Assembly: GCF_003337415.1 (NCBI RefSeq)
Contig: NZ_QPJT01000002.1
Span: forward strand, 15,974 to 79,973
DNA: 64,000 nucleotides
Source of the DNA: Anaerobacterium chartisolvens
GTDB lineage: Bacteria > Bacillota > Clostridia > Acetivibrionales > DSM-27016
Direction: 5' to 3'
The translations under genes were made by a program, and so were the position numbers. Under the pieces are notes generated by a model, which did no database searches, was not told the origin of the DNA, and saw only the letters and a list, made by a program, of their open reading frames with translations. This document shows, piece after piece, positions 44,420 through 54,125 of this stretch (positions are counted from its first letter, which is position 1; each line of letters begins with the position of its first letter).

Positions 44420-44978
44420 TATAATGCTGGTAGGTGTTGGCGGACAGGGTACGCTGCTGGCCAGCAGGGTACTTGGAAATGTGGCATTAAAGAGAGATTT
44501 TGACGTGAAGGTTTCAGAGGTACACGGCATGTCCCAGAGGGGAGGAAACGTTGTAACCTATGTTAAAATGGGGGAAAGAGTATATTCTCCTCTTGTAGAG
44601 GCTGGTGAAGCGGACATAATCCTTGCCTTTGAACAGCTTGAGGCATACAGATGGCTTGAGTATCTTAAGGAAGGCGGAAGGATGATTATAAACAGGCAAA
44701 GAATTGACCCCATGCCTGTTATTACAGGAAAGGCGAAATATCCTGAAGGCATTATAGAAAAGATAAGCGAAACCGGTGTGGATATTATTGCCACTGACGC
44801 GCTCGAGACAGCTAAGGAATGCGGGAATGCCAAAGCAGTAAATGTAGTGCTTCTGGGAATTTTGGCAAAGTCTACCGATATAGAGAAGGATATTTGGATT
44901 GAGGCCTTAAAAGAGGTAGTACCTGAAAGATTTTTAGAATCTAATTTAAATGCCTTTGAAAGAGGGTATAATACTTAA
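44406..44978 (+). CDS. iorB: Indolepyruvate:ferredoxin oxidoreductase beta subunit
   Basis: A 190-residue gamma-type 2-oxoacid oxidoreductase subunit: [20 protein letters not shown] at the N terminus and [17 protein letters not shown], both typical of IorB. The start at 44406 lies within the end of iorA, indicating translational coupling. It forms the oxidoreductase with IorA. Confidence 0.95.
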   Translation: MKGLNIMLVGVGGQGTLLASRVLGNVALKRDFDVKVSEVHGMSQRGGNVVTYVKMGERVYSPLVEAGEADIILAFEQLEAYRWLEYLKEGGRMIINRQRIDPMPVITGKAKYPEGIIEKISETGVDIIATDALETAKECGNAKAVNVVLLGILAKSTDIEKDIWIEALKEVVPERFLESNLNAFERGYNT

Positions 44979-45001
44979 GGCATATAGGGGGGAGTAGATT
45001 T

Positions 45002-46303
45002 ATGCAGTATTGGAACAGGACATATGAGTGCATGTCCCGGGAAGAAATGAACAGAGTTCAGACTGAAAGGCTGGCTAATACCGTCAAAAGGATATACCAC
45101 AATGTTCCGTTTTACAGGGAAAAGATGCAGAAAAAAGGTGTTGAGCCGGGAGACATCAAGACGGTAGAGGACTTAAAGAAATTGCCCTTCAGCTATAAGC
45201 AGGATCTAAGGGATACATATCCCTATGGACTGTTTGCCGTTCCAATGAGCGAGGTAGTAAGGCTTCATGCGTCCTCAGGCACAACAGGCAAGCAGATAGT
45301 TGTGGGCTATACAAGGAAAGATCTTGATTCGTGGGCAGAGGTTATGGCCAGAACCCTAACCTCCGCGGGTACCACAAAGGAATCCTTTGTTCAGATTGCA
45401 TATGGCTATGGATTGTTTACGGGAGGGCTTGGAGCGCACTATGGAGCCGAAAGAATCGGAGCCTCTGTAATTCCTATTTCGGGAGGAAACACTAAAAGAC
45501 AGATCCAGATAATGAAGGATTTCGGCACAAACATCCTTGCATGTACTCCCTCCTATGCTTTGTTTATAGCGGAGGAGCTTGAAGAAGCGGGAATTAAGAA
45601 GGAAGATTTGAAGCTCAAGGCGGGTGTGTTTGGAGCTGAGCCGTGGTCGGCCAATATGAGAGATGAAATAGAGCAGAGATTGGGAATAGTAGCTATTGAT
45701 ATTTATGGCTTAAGTGAGATTATAGGACCGGGAGTTGCGACGGAATGTATCTGTAAATGCGGGCTGCATATTCAGGAGGATCACTTTATTCCTGAGATAA
45801 TAGACCCTGAAACAGAAGAGGTGCTGCCGGAAGGCTGCAAGGGCGAGCTTGTTTTTACAACCATAACCAAGGAGGGCTTCCCTCTTATAAGATACAGAAC
45901 AAGGGACATATCCTCTCTGACATATGAAAAGTGCGAGTGCGGAAGAACTCTGGCAAGAATGAGCAAGGTTCAGGGCAGAACTGATGACATGCTTATAATA
46001 AGGGGCGTCAACGTTTTCCCGTCACAAATAGAGAGCGTTCTCCTTGAGATAGGCGAAACCGCTCCCCACTACCTGCTTATAGTTGACAGGGTGGACAATC
46101 TGGACACGCTTGAGGTATGGGTTGAAATGACTCAAGGGCTGTTTTCTGATGAAGTAAGGCGGATAGAGGATTTGGAAAGGAAAATAAGGCACGAAATAGA
46201 AAGCACTCTGGGAGTCAGCGCAAAGGTTAAGCTGGTGGAGCCAAAAACCATAGAGAGAAGCGAAGGCAAGGCAAAAAGAGTCATAGACAAGAGGAAATTA
46301 TAA
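45002..46303 (+). CDS. paaK: Phenylacetate-CoA ligase family protein (second copy)
   Basis: A 433-residue paralogue of the ligase at 41030, with [53 protein letters not shown] and KRVIDKRKL. It starts 23 bases after iorB, with GGGGGGAG upstream, so it is in the ior operon. Two ligases may differ in preference (indoleacetate, phenylacetate, hydroxyphenylacetate), which the sequence does not resolve. Confidence 0.9.
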   Translation: MQYWNRTYECMSREEMNRVQTERLANTVKRIYHNVPFYREKMQKKGVEPGDIKTVEDLKKLPFSYKQDLRDTYPYGLFAVPMSEVVRLHASSGTTGKQIVVGYTRKDLDSWAEVMARTLTSAGTTKESFVQIAYGYGLFTGGLGAHYGAERIGASVIPISGGNTKRQIQIMKDFGTNILACTPSYALFIAEELEEAGIKKEDLKLKAGVFGAEPWSANMRDEIEQRLGIVAIDIYGLSEIIGPGVATECICKCGLHIQEDHFIPEIIDPETEEVLPEGCKGELVFTTITKEGFPLIRYRTRDISSLTYEKCECGRTLARMSKVQGRTDDMLIIRGVNVFPSQIESVLLEIGETAPHYLLIVDRVDNLDTLEVWVEMTQGLFSDEVRRIEDLERKIRHEIESTLGVSAKVKLVEPKTIERSEGKAKRVIDKRKL

Positions 46304-46335
46304 TACTTTTTTATATAAGCAAGGAGGAGAAGAGA

Positions 46336-46767
46336 ATGTTAGTAAAACAGATATCGGTATTCCTTGAGAACAAATCTGGAAGGCTGGCAGAGGTCACAAA
46401 AGCCCTTGGACAAAATAATATTGACATAAGTGCGTTGTCAATAGCAGACACAACCGATTTTGGAATTTTGAGGCTGATAGTCAACAAGCCTGAGGAAGCT
46501 GAAAAAGTATTGAAGGAGAGCGGCTTTACAGTAAGCGGTACCAATGTAATAGCTATAGCGGTGCCGGATAAGCCGGGAGGGCTTGGAAAAGCACTGGAGG
46601 TTATGGAGGCGGAGTCCATAGGCATAGAGTATATGTATGCGTTTATAGGAAAGGCATCTGACGAGGCTCTTGTGATACTAAGGGTTGAAGAACCGGAAAG
46701 AGCAATAAAGGTATTAACCGAAAGGAATATTAAGGTTTTATCCTGTCACACTGTTTATGGATTGTAA
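46336..46767 (+). CDS. Tandem ACT-domain protein
   Basis: A 143-residue protein of two ACT domains (about 1-68, MLVKQISVFLENKSGRLAEV; and about 71-140, IAIAVPDKPGGLGKALEVM). ACT domains bind amino acids. This type usually follows paaK/ior genes and may sense aromatic amino acids or the pathway state. It is 32 bases after the second paaK, with AAGGAGGAG upstream. Function unproven. Confidence 0.85.
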   Translation: MLVKQISVFLENKSGRLAEVTKALGQNNIDISALSIADTTDFGILRLIVNKPEEAEKVLKESGFTVSGTNVIAIAVPDKPGGLGKALEVMEAESIGIEYMYAFIGKASDEALVILRVEEPERAIKVLTERNIKVLSCHTVYGL

Positions 46768-46876
46768 TAAATTTCATAGTGACATCAATAATTTGTATCA
46801 GACATAAATTTTAAACTGGCGTATAAATAAATATATAATCTGATACAAGTCTGGTGTGAAGGAAGGGATAATAATT

Positions 46877-47074
46877 ATGGGTAAGAAAATATATCTTTCT
46901 GATACGAACAAAAAAATAGGAGGCGTTTGCGGAGGCTTAGGCGAATATTTAGGAATTGACCCTACTCTCATAAGACTTCTCGTTGTAATAATCAGCTTTA
47001 TGACCGCTATAATGGGAGGGGTTATCGCTTATATAGTGGCATGGGCCATAATACCCCAGCATCCTAAATTTTAA
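46877..47074 (+). CDS. PspC-domain membrane protein
   Basis: A 65-residue protein that is almost all PspC domain: KIYLSDTNKKIGGVCGGLGE, YLGIDPTLIRLLVVI and a membrane segment VIAYIVAWAIIP. The start at 46877 has AAGGAAGGG 9 bases upstream, while an in-frame ATG at 46856 precedes it. PspC proteins take part in envelope stress signalling in other bacteria. Transcribed alone and ended by a hairpin shared with tgpA. Confidence 0.9.
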   Translation: MGKKIYLSDTNKKIGGVCGGLGEYLGIDPTLIRLLVVIISFMTAIMGGVIAYIVAWAIIPQHPKF

Positions 47075-47119
47075 AGCGCAAAAAAATAACGCGTTATGCG
47101 TTATTTTTTTGCGCTTTTT
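47073..47119. terminator. Bidirectional terminator between pspC and the transglutaminase gene
   Basis: AAAGCGCAAAAAAATAACGC (47074-47093) pairs with GCGTTATTTTTTTGCGCTTT (47098-47117); long A and T tracts serve either direction. The stem overlaps both stop codons. Confidence 0.9.
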
Positions 47120-49727
47120 ATAATTTTCCCATTAGATGCCTCAGCATAAAAAACTTAAGCTTTCCTAAATCTTTTTTTGCCTCCCTTATCAGAGGCTGAT
47201 GGAAGCTCTGCACAAGCAGCTTGTCCTCATCTGTGATATTTAAAGTGCTATACCTTGAAATTATAAATTTTTTGGTGACCTCTATAAAGCTGTGGGGCTT
47301 GGCTAAAATTATATATTTATCTATTCTCTGTGAATACTGTGAGGGGGTTTCGCCGGGACTAATGGCATATCCGCAAAGCGCGAGTATGCTCATATAATAC
47401 CTGTAAAGCTCAACAATGCCTTCGCGGGGAGGAAGCCTTCTTGCTTTAAACATTTTGAATTTAAGCCTCACAGCATTAATCGCCACAACAATTGCAAAAG
47501 CAAGTATAAGCAGTGCAGAAATTCCCACGATGGAATAGAGCATATACGGAGGTGCCTCGTCATTCACTTCCGAGGCAGTATCCATAACCCCCGGGTCAAT
47601 TACCGAAGATGATTGATCATAGCCCATGATTCTCTTCATATAATCCTCGTATGAGGGGTCAGAAGTCATATCGCCGCTGTATACGGCATTGGAGCCGGTA
47701 TCAGAATAGAATGCCGATCTAAAGGGAGCTGTGGGTTCAAAGGGCAGCCACCCGAACCCGTCAAAATACACCTCAACCCATGCATGGGCCTGCTCGTTGG
47801 TAACTCTATATACAGAATTTTCATCGGCCTGCGGAGGCAGGATAAAGCCCTCCACATACCTTGCAGGGATGCCGAGGCTCCGCACAAGCACGGCCATTGC
47901 CGTTGCATAGTAGGTGCAGTATCCCTCCTGGGATTCAAAAAGAAAGCTGTCGACGAAATCTCTGTCTCTGGGCATGGGCTTAGGAGACAGGGTATATATA
48001 TAATTTGAAGACAGGTATTCCTCTATGGCCTTAACTCTGTCATAATTGTTGAGATATGGAGAGGAGATTTCCAAAGCAAGTGCTTTAACCCGCTCCGGCA
48101 AATTCTCAGGCAATTGAAGGTACCTGTCATATACCGCATCGGACATTTCCTTCAAAGCCTGCAGGCGTCTATAATCCAATATTCCTATGACGCCAACCCT
48201 CATTCTTGGTATGAGGGAGCGGCGGGCGTAATAATTGAGCTGTCTTTTTAATGTCTGAGACGATATCATCGACGAGGGATCGCTTGTATCGGCATCAAGC
48301 ATATGCTCAAGATCCGCAAGACTCAAGCTATAGTTTAGATCAACCTCAATATTTTGAGTCTGCGTGCTGTCCCCGGCTTTAAATGCTTTATAGTCATTGC
48401 TGTATTTGCGGAAGATATAATCATTTAACAGCTCTGTTCTTGAAAGTATTTCTTCGTACATTCTTGTTCTGCTTTTCCTCAATATATCCTGAAGCTCCCG
48501 GTCGGTGCTTTTTACAGTATAGGCAGTCAAGGTATAGGACATATCCTTGTCGGATACTTGGCTCCCCGAAACAATACCGTTATGGTCTACAAATATCTGT
48601 GCGGCTTTTTTGCCGGGGAAGCTCAGGCTGCTTGTTTTTAAGGGTGTAAAAATGGATTTGGTCATTAAATTATTATATGACACTTCAATGTTGTCCATAT
48701 AGAAATAGTTGTCCATAAAAGAAGTGCTATTGGTTAAAAGAATATAGGCCTCATTAAAATCACTGTATTTTTTACGTATATCCTCAGAATTGACAGGGGA
48801 TTGGTCTTTTTTTAGATCCAGCCAGCTAGAGCCGGTGTATATTTCCCTGCAAGCCCCTTTAAGGTACACCACCCTTGGAGATTTAACCTTCATTACCAGT
48901 GTGTTGTCAAGTGTTACTTTACCTCCTAGCCTATCGCTTCTCTGTCCGAAGCCTGATGATTTGATAGAGAAATATTCAAAAGAGCTGTAGCGTGAAAAAG
49001 AGTTGCTGAAAAAATTAAATACTGAGTTAACGCCCTTGTCCAGCCACTTTATTTCCAGAGGCTTGCTGCTTGCCGGAAGGCTTATTGACAAAAGAACCGT
49101 TATGGCACATACAGGAAAAATCAGTATTGAAAAATAAGAGGAGCTTACATGCTGTCCGGCAGCTCCCGCATATTTGCCGGTATAAATATGCTTTAAATAA
49201 TAAAGTAGCATGAGAGAAATAAAGAGATAAAAAGAGTTATAGCTCACAAATATATCATAAATCCATTGAATAACGTAGACGGAAAGCCCTCCTGCCAGAA
49301 GCATAAAAAAGTTAAACCTTTTTACAGTAAAAATAAATATCAAAAGGGTTATGGGAATGCATATCAGCAAGGTCAGGTACGGCATGTATACGGGGTTTAT
49401 TACATCCATTCCGTGGGTATAATCGAAAATCCATGAAGAAAACAGGGATATTTGAACCAGCAGGGCATTCAGCCTATGTGACGACACAAGGTATATAATA
49501 AAGACAGCAGGAAGTGTTACCAACATTCCGGCGGATATTATTTTGCTGATTTTATTTAAAAAGACAAGCCCGAACAGGCAGCTCATCAAAAATATAAACG
49601 GCAGCAGGACATAGGGACTGTAGTCAAATAAAAGCGAAGTAGTCAAAGCATATATAATGCTGAAGCTGAACAATGACGACAGAGCAAAATCCGCAAGTTT
49701 TCCCAAAAGCTTTTTTAAATCAACCAT
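47118..49727 (-). CDS. Transglutaminase-domain membrane protein (TgpA-like)
   Basis: An 869-residue protein: six or so membrane helices at the N terminus (about 10-220), a large extracytoplasmic part with a transglutaminase-like papain fold (about 530-690), one further membrane helix (about 735-757, MLYSIVGISALLILAFAIVV) and a cytosolic tail. The Cys-His-Asp site is in SQEGYCTYYATAMAVLVRS, NEQAHAWVEVYF and GFGWLPFEPT. It is the last gene of moxR-DUF58-tgpA, starting 2 bases from the DUF58 gene. Function of such sets is envelope related but not settled. Confidence 0.88.
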   Translation of the reverse strand: MVDLKKLLGKLADFALSSLFSFSIIYALTTSLLFDYSPYVLLPFIFLMSCLFGLVFLNKISKIISAGMLVTLPAVFIIYLVSSHRLNALLVQISLFSSWIFDYTHGMDVINPVYMPYLTLLICIPITLLIFIFTVKRFNFFMLLAGGLSVYVIQWIYDIFVSYNSFYLFISLMLLYYLKHIYTGKYAGAAGQHVSSSYFSILIFPVCAITVLLSISLPASSKPLEIKWLDKGVNSVFNFFSNSFSRYSSFEYFSIKSSGFGQRSDRLGGKVTLDNTLVMKVKSPRVVYLKGACREIYTGSSWLDLKKDQSPVNSEDIRKKYSDFNEAYILLTNSTSFMDNYFYMDNIEVSYNNLMTKSIFTPLKTSSLSFPGKKAAQIFVDHNGIVSGSQVSDKDMSYTLTAYTVKSTDRELQDILRKSRTRMYEEILSRTELLNDYIFRKYSNDYKAFKAGDSTQTQNIEVDLNYSLSLADLEHMLDADTSDPSSMISSQTLKRQLNYYARRSLIPRMRVGVIGILDYRRLQALKEMSDAVYDRYLQLPENLPERVKALALEISSPYLNNYDRVKAIEEYLSSNYIYTLSPKPMPRDRDFVDSFLFESQEGYCTYYATAMAVLVRSLGIPARYVEGFILPPQADENSVYRVTNEQAHAWVEVYFDGFGWLPFEPTAPFRSAFYSDTGSNAVYSGDMTSDPSYEDYMKRIMGYDQSSSVIDPGVMDTASEVNDEAPPYMLYSIVGISALLILAFAIVVAINAVRLKFKMFKARRLPPREGIVELYRYYMSILALCGYAISPGETPSQYSQRIDKYIILAKPHSFIEVTKKFIISRYSTLNITDEDKLLVQSFHQPLIREAKKDLGKLKFFMLRHLMGKL

Positions 49728-49729
49728 AG

Positions 49730-50929
49730 CTACCTCTCCAGAATAAGTTTTATATCATCCTCAATACCCACCTTGTATGTATTCACGCCTAGCTCGGGAA
49801 GGGAGGAAACAATGCTGTCGGCTTCACTGTTGCTTTCGCCGGTCAGCGATTGGGGCGAAACATATATAAGGCTTATTTTGTATCCCAGAAAATTTATTTT
49901 ATACAGCTCGTTGTAAAGGTCATAATTTATTTTAGATGTAAAAATTATTATATTGGTATTTTTTATTCCTCCCAAAAGATATATTTGAAGCAGGTCCTTA
50001 ATACCCACGCTCTGGTCGAATTTTATTTTTGAAAGCAGGCTGTAAATGCCTTCAAAATCCCCGGGGTTTTTTGCCTCAACGCTTACTATCTCGGAGCTAT
50101 AATATACAAAATCAATAGGAAGCCAGTTTTCCAAGCAATAATAGACAATTGACGCGGCGCACTCAATAACCTTATCCTCAATTATTGTACCGGCTTCAAA
50201 TGAGTAATCGCTTTTTTCGAGGTCAAGAAAAAGAATTGCATTTGTCTGTGTAGTGCTCTGGTAGTTCTTCACATAAAGCTCACCCATCTTTGCCGAAAGC
50301 TTCCAGTGAATCCTTTTAAAGCTGTCTCCTCCGGCATATTTCCTGATGCTTGAAACTGTGGACATATCCTCTATGCCTGAGTTTAAGGCTGCGTGTGAGT
50401 CCGATAAAAAAACAGACCCTATGTTGAATTTTTCCAGGTGTATTATCCTGGGGTAAATGGTTATATCCTTGCTTTCGGAGAACAAATAGGTAAGCTTGAA
50501 TATTCCCAAAAGATCTTCTATCTCAAAAGATTTTATTCCTATCGGATAGCAGCCTCTGTATCTGCACTCCAATTTAAAAATAAAGCTGCTTTTTTTAAAA
50601 GGGCTTAAGGAAAAGCTCTCAGGCGCAAGCTGATTTGCAAAAAGCGAATCGGCACCGTAAAAATTAACCCTTATATAGGGGTAAAGCATAATATCCTCGT
50701 TAGTTATATTTATTGTAAGGCTTACTGTGTCGCCCTTGACAGCAGTCTTTTTATCAAGTGTCTGTAAGAATTTAAAACGCACATATACAATCAGTGTATA
50801 AATGAATGACACAATAGGAAGCGATATAACAATGAAAAAAATAGTGTAAGGTATTTTGCCCCCATAAAAATATATAAAAATAAAAGACATTACAAGTAAA
50901 GCGGCATAAAGCGCCCTGTTTTTTTTCAT
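49730..50929 (-). CDS. DUF58 protein
   Basis: A 399-residue protein with two N-terminal membrane helices (about 5-50), a beta-rich stretch and a vWA-like C-terminal domain. The DUF58 signature GGDSFKRIHWKLSAKMGELY is present. It lies between the moxR and transglutaminase genes, separated by 21 and 2 bases, so translation is tightly linked. Probably works with the MoxR ATPase in assembling or regulating an envelope complex. Confidence 0.9.
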   Translation of the reverse strand: MKKNRALYAALLVMSFIFIYFYGGKIPYTIFFIVISLPIVSFIYTLIVYVRFKFLQTLDKKTAVKGDTVSLTINITNEDIMLYPYIRVNFYGADSLFANQLAPESFSLSPFKKSSFIFKLECRYRGCYPIGIKSFEIEDLLGIFKLTYLFSESKDITIYPRIIHLEKFNIGSVFLSDSHAALNSGIEDMSTVSSIRKYAGGDSFKRIHWKLSAKMGELYVKNYQSTTQTNAILFLDLEKSDYSFEAGTIIEDKVIECAASIVYYCLENWLPIDFVYYSSEIVSVEAKNPGDFEGIYSLLSKIKFDQSVGIKDLLQIYLLGGIKNTNIIIFTSKINYDLYNELYKINFLGYKISLIYVSPQSLTGESNSEADSIVSSLPELGVNTYKVGIEDDIKLILER

Positions 50930-50950
50930 ATATACCTCAGCGTTTTATAT

Positions 50951-51892
50951 TTAGTCGATTACAGGAACCCTTACCCTGTCTTCAATGGAAAACAGAATAT
51001 CCCCTGCCGTAATCTTTTTCAGCTTGGCCTCCTGCTTTAAGATAATTCTATGGGAAAGCACAGGTATAATCATCTTTTTTACATCATCGGGAATAACATA
51101 GTCCCTCTCATTGTAAAGAGCCCATGCCTGAGCTGCCCTGAAAAGGGACATTGAGCCTCTGGGGCTTGCTCCGAGGGATATGTCGGGATGCCTGCGTGTC
51201 TCGGTTACGATATCTACTATATAACTGTTTAAGCTTCTGTCCACATGAATGTCCCTAACGCTCTGCTGAAGCTTTATTATCTCACTGCTGTCGGCTACGG
51301 GCTCCAGCTTGTCCAAAGGGTTTGAATGCTGAAATCTGGAAAGCATATAGCTTTCCTCTCCGGGAAGCGGGTAATTTATGGATATTTTCATGAAAAACCT
51401 GTCAATCTGAGCCTCGGGAAGAGGGAAGGTGCCAAGGTACTCTATGGGATTCTGTGTTGCAAGCACCATAAAGGGCTTGGGCAGCGTGTAGGTCGTTCCG
51501 TCAACAGTCACCTGCCCCTCCTCCATTACCTCAAGCAGGCTGGCTTGAGTTTTGGGAGAAGTCCTGTTTATTTCGTCCGCCAGCACTATCTGGCTCATTA
51601 TCGCACCTGGACGGTATTCAAATTCACATGTTTTCTGGTTGAAAATAGAAAAGCCGGTTATGTCGGAGGGCAGTATATCGGGAGTAAACTGTATTCTTTT
51701 AAAGGATGCGTTAAGGGACTTGGCTATAGAAGCAACGAGGCTGGTTTTTCCGACGCCGGGCACGTCCTCTATAAGTATATGCCCCTTGCATATAAGAGAG
51801 ATTAATGCAAGCTCAATACAGTTTTTTTTCCCTACCATAACCTTTTCAACATTGTCAATAACCTTTTTAATTACATTCGAAGATTGCTCCAT
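50951..51892 (-). CDS. MoxR-family AAA ATPase
   Basis: A 313-residue AAA+ ATPase of the MoxR type (AAA_3 plus lid domain). Walker A EDVPGVGKTSLV (about 38-49), Walker B VLADEINRTSPKTQ, sensor 1 VLATQNPIEYLGTFPLPEAQ. Acts as a chaperone-like partner of DUF58/vWA proteins. First gene of the operon; AAAGGAAAAGTC precedes the ATG. Divergent from the pst operon. Confidence 0.92.
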   Translation of the reverse strand: MEQSSNVIKKVIDNVEKVMVGKKNCIELALISLICKGHILIEDVPGVGKTSLVASIAKSLNASFKRIQFTPDILPSDITGFSIFNQKTCEFEYRPGAIMSQIVLADEINRTSPKTQASLLEVMEEGQVTVDGTTYTLPKPFMVLATQNPIEYLGTFPLPEAQIDRFFMKISINYPLPGEESYMLSRFQHSNPLDKLEPVADSSEIIKLQQSVRDIHVDRSLNSYIVDIVTETRRHPDISLGASPRGSMSLFRAAQAWALYNERDYVIPDDVKKMIIPVLSHRIILKQEAKLKKITAGDILFSIEDRVRVPVID

Positions 51893-52309
51893 GACGTGAC
51901 TTTTCCTTTCCGATTAAAGTATTTAGAGACATTATTAAGTTAATATTAACATTTTTGTACTGCAAATAAAAGTGAATATTTTATTAAAATGTATGAGACA
52001 TTTGTACTATTGAAGAGGATGGCGGAATGTCCCTCTATTTAATAACTAAAATTTCACAAAATTGAACAGTATATATTCAAGAGATTTATATTACCTTGCC
52101 CTCGAATGTTGCGCAGGTAAAAAATTTTACAAAAATTTTACGTATAATTAACATAGATAATGATTTAATTACACTTAGTTAATGTATAATTAATATTTGT
52201 TGTGTAGTTGAATATTTGCTGTCGAAGAAGATAGAAATTTAAAATATTATAAAGGCTAAGAGCTTCTTATTTAAAGCTTTAATAAGGAGTCGATTAGTAA
52301 GGGTGACGA
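51893..52309. other. Divergent control region between moxR and pst operons
   Basis: 417 AT-rich bases without a gene. The right half contains the PhoP-box-like repeats and -10 element listed separately. A TTAACA sits alone at 51946-51951 on the moxR side. Confidence 0.6.
52126..52190 (+). promoter_or_regulatory. PhoP-box-like repeats and -10 element of the pst operon
   Basis: TTTACA (52126-52131), TTTACG (52137-52142) and TTAACA (52148-52153) repeat with an exact 11-base period, and TTACAC at 52169-52174 is a fourth half-site nearly in phase. This is the arrangement of Bacillus PhoP boxes (TTAACA-like repeats, 5-base gaps). TATAAT at 52185-52190 is a good -10; the -35 position (52162-52167, GATTTA) is poor, as usual for an activated promoter. 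Together they predict phosphate-starvation activation of pst. Confidence 0.7.
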
Positions 52310-53107
52310 ATGGATGATGTTATGTTAAAGTCTGGGCAGAGAGCCAAGATAAAGACAGATGCGGCAGCTCTTTTTTATGGCAGCTTTCAGGCGCTGAGGA
52401 ATGTTACAATGGATATTGCGGAATGCGCTATTACTGCCATAATTGGGCCGTCGGGATGCGGTAAATCTTCTCTTCTGCGTCTTTTTAATCGTATGAATGA
52501 CCCAATACCGGGAGTTAGGGTAGAGGGGAAAATTATGCTTGATGGTGTTTCTATCTATGATAAGAATATGGATGTTGTTGCACTGAAAAAAAGAGTTGGT
52601 ATGGTTTTTCAAAAACCTAATCCCTTTCCAATGTCTGTGTATGATAATATGGCTTTTGGCCCAAGGCATCATGGAATAAAGCAAAGGGCTCGTCTTGATG
52701 AGATTGTGGAGAGGAACTTGAATCAGGTGGCTTTATGGGGCGAAGTTAAGGACAAGCTGAAAGAATCTGCGTTTGTGCTTTCCCCGGGACAGCAGCAACG
52801 TTTGTGTATTGCCCGTGCATTGGCTGTGGAGCCTGAGGTTTTGTTAATGGATGAATCATGCAGCGCTCTTGATCCGGAATCTACAATGCAGGTTGAGGGG
52901 TTAATGGAGGAACTGGCCCAAAAATATACCATTATTATTGTGACTCATAGCATGGAACAAGCGGCAAGGGTGTCTCATATGACTGCGTTTATGATGATGG
53001 AGGATGACAGAGCGGGGACATTGGTCGAATACGCTCCAACAGAACAAATTTTTTCTAATCCTAAGGATAAACGCACCGAGGACTATATTACAGGCCGGTT
53101 CGGATAG
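52310..53107 (+). CDS. pstB: PstB-type phosphate transport ATPase with altered signature (PstB1)
   Basis: A 265-residue ABC ATPase of the phosphate importer family. Walker [10 protein letters not shown] (46-54), Q-loop Gln101 in VFQKPNP, Walker [13 protein letters not shown] with catalytic Glu182, and His213 in VTHSM are intact. The ABC signature is LSPGQ (157-161) where the family has LSGGQ, and the residue after the catalytic Glu is Ser instead of Pro. It is the first gene of the operon, before pstS, unlike the usual pstS-C-A-B order. It lies just behind the PhoP-box region. Paired with PstB2 at 55822, it should supply the hydrolytic half of a heterodimer (inference). Confidence 0.9.
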   Translation: MDDVMLKSGQRAKIKTDAAALFYGSFQALRNVTMDIAECAITAIIGPSGCGKSSLLRLFNRMNDPIPGVRVEGKIMLDGVSIYDKNMDVVALKKRVGMVFQKPNPFPMSVYDNMAFGPRHHGIKQRARLDEIVERNLNQVALWGEVKDKLKESAFVLSPGQQQRLCIARALAVEPEVLLMDESCSALDPESTMQVEGLMEELAQKYTIIIVTHSMEQAARVSHMTAFMMMEDDRAGTLVEYAPTEQIFSNPKDKRTEDYITGRFG

Positions 53108-53157
53108 GAATTTTTAAAAGGTGGAGCCGATGGGGATGATAAGTACACCATAGAATT

Positions 53158-53203
53158 TGTAGTTCTTTAATACATTCTTTTGTAGTTCTTTAATACATTC
53201 TTA
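53158..53203 (+). repeat. Two tandem 23-bp repeats between pstB1 and pstS
   Basis: TGTAGTTCTTTAATACATTC occurs at 53158 and again at 53181, a period of 23 bases, within the 169-base gap between pstB1 and pstS. No stem-loop is obvious. A second promoter or an mRNA processing site for pstS is possible. Confidence 0.7.
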
Positions 53204-53276
53204 TGAAATGGAGGAAATTAGGCATTGGAGTTTTATGACAGTTAACGATTTTGATGCTTGATTTTTATATGAGATT

Positions 53277-54125
53277 ATGAGGAAAAAGATTATAAAATGC
53301 AAATTATTAAGAAGAATAAAAGTTCCTGTCAGCGTAGTGATATTGACCCTTTCTATGGGTACGCTGTCTGCCTGCAGCCAAGCACCGGGCTCAGCGACGA
53401 TTATTGCGGGCTCAACTTCTGTACAGCCCTATGCTGAGATTCTGGCTGAAGAGTACATGACTTTAAATCCAGACACTGTGATTGATATTCAGGGTGGAGG
53501 ATCTTCGGCCGGTATTACGGCAACAAAGACACATAGTGCTAATATAGGAATGTCCTCCCGTGCATTGAAGGATGATGAGGAAAGTCTGTGGAATGTAGAA
53601 ATTGCCAAGGATGGATTGGTATTAATAGTGAACCCTGCGAATCCCATACAAAACCTTACTTCAGAGCAGATTCGCGATATTTATTCAGCTGCAACTACCC
53701 ACTGGAGTGAATTGGGAGGCTCAAAGTCAAAAATCAATATAATATCGCGTGAAGAAGGATCAGGTACAAGAAGTGCCTTTACCGAGATGGTGATGGGCGA
53801 TAAAGAGATAACCCCGAAAGCTATAGTTCAGGATTCAAATGGGGCGGTACTGCAATTGGTTGCGGATGACCCCAATGCGATAGGATTTATCTCTTTGGGT
53901 TTGATTACGGATCAAGTGAAAGCTTTACATTTAGATGGTGTTGAAGCCACACGAGAAAATATAATGAATAGCAGCTACACACTGTTCAGGCAGTTTTTGT
54001 TTGTCACTAACGGTGAGCCTTCGGGGTTAGATAAGAAATTCATAGATTTTAGCCTTTCTTCAGAGGGGCAAAAATTACTGATCAATGAGGGACTTATTCC
54101 ATCAGCAGAGGGGGTGGGAGAATGA
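53277..54125 (+). CDS. pstS: Phosphate-binding lipoprotein of the ABC importer
   Basis: A 282-residue solute-binding lipoprotein. Signal peptide with lipobox LSAC (mature Cys about 33) after a basic KKIIKCKLLRRIK start. Phosphate-contact motifs: AGSTSVQP, GGGSSAGI and REEGSGTRSAF. The ATG at 53277 has only a weak ribosome binding site (ATGAGATT), unusual for the highly made binding protein; no better start is in frame. Its stop overlaps the pstC start (ATGA). Confidence 0.92.
   Translation: MRKKIIKCKLLRRIKVPVSVVILTLSMGTLSACSQAPGSATIIAGSTSVQPYAEILAEEYMTLNPDTVIDIQGGGSSAGITATKTHSANIGMSSRALKDDEESLWNVEIAKDGLVLIVNPANPIQNLTSEQIRDIYSAATTHWSELGGSKSKINIISREEGSGTRSAFTEMVMGDKEITPKAIVQDSNGAVLQLVADDPNAIGFISLGLITDQVKALHLDGVEATRENIMNSSYTLFRQFLFVTNGEPSGLDKKFIDFSLSSEGQKLLINEGLIPSAEGVGE

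Noticed and set aside
53277-54125. PstS as a binding protein for another oxyanion
   Set aside because: The AGSTSVQP and EEGSGTRSAF motifs and the adjoining PstC, PstA and PhoU genes all indicate phosphate.
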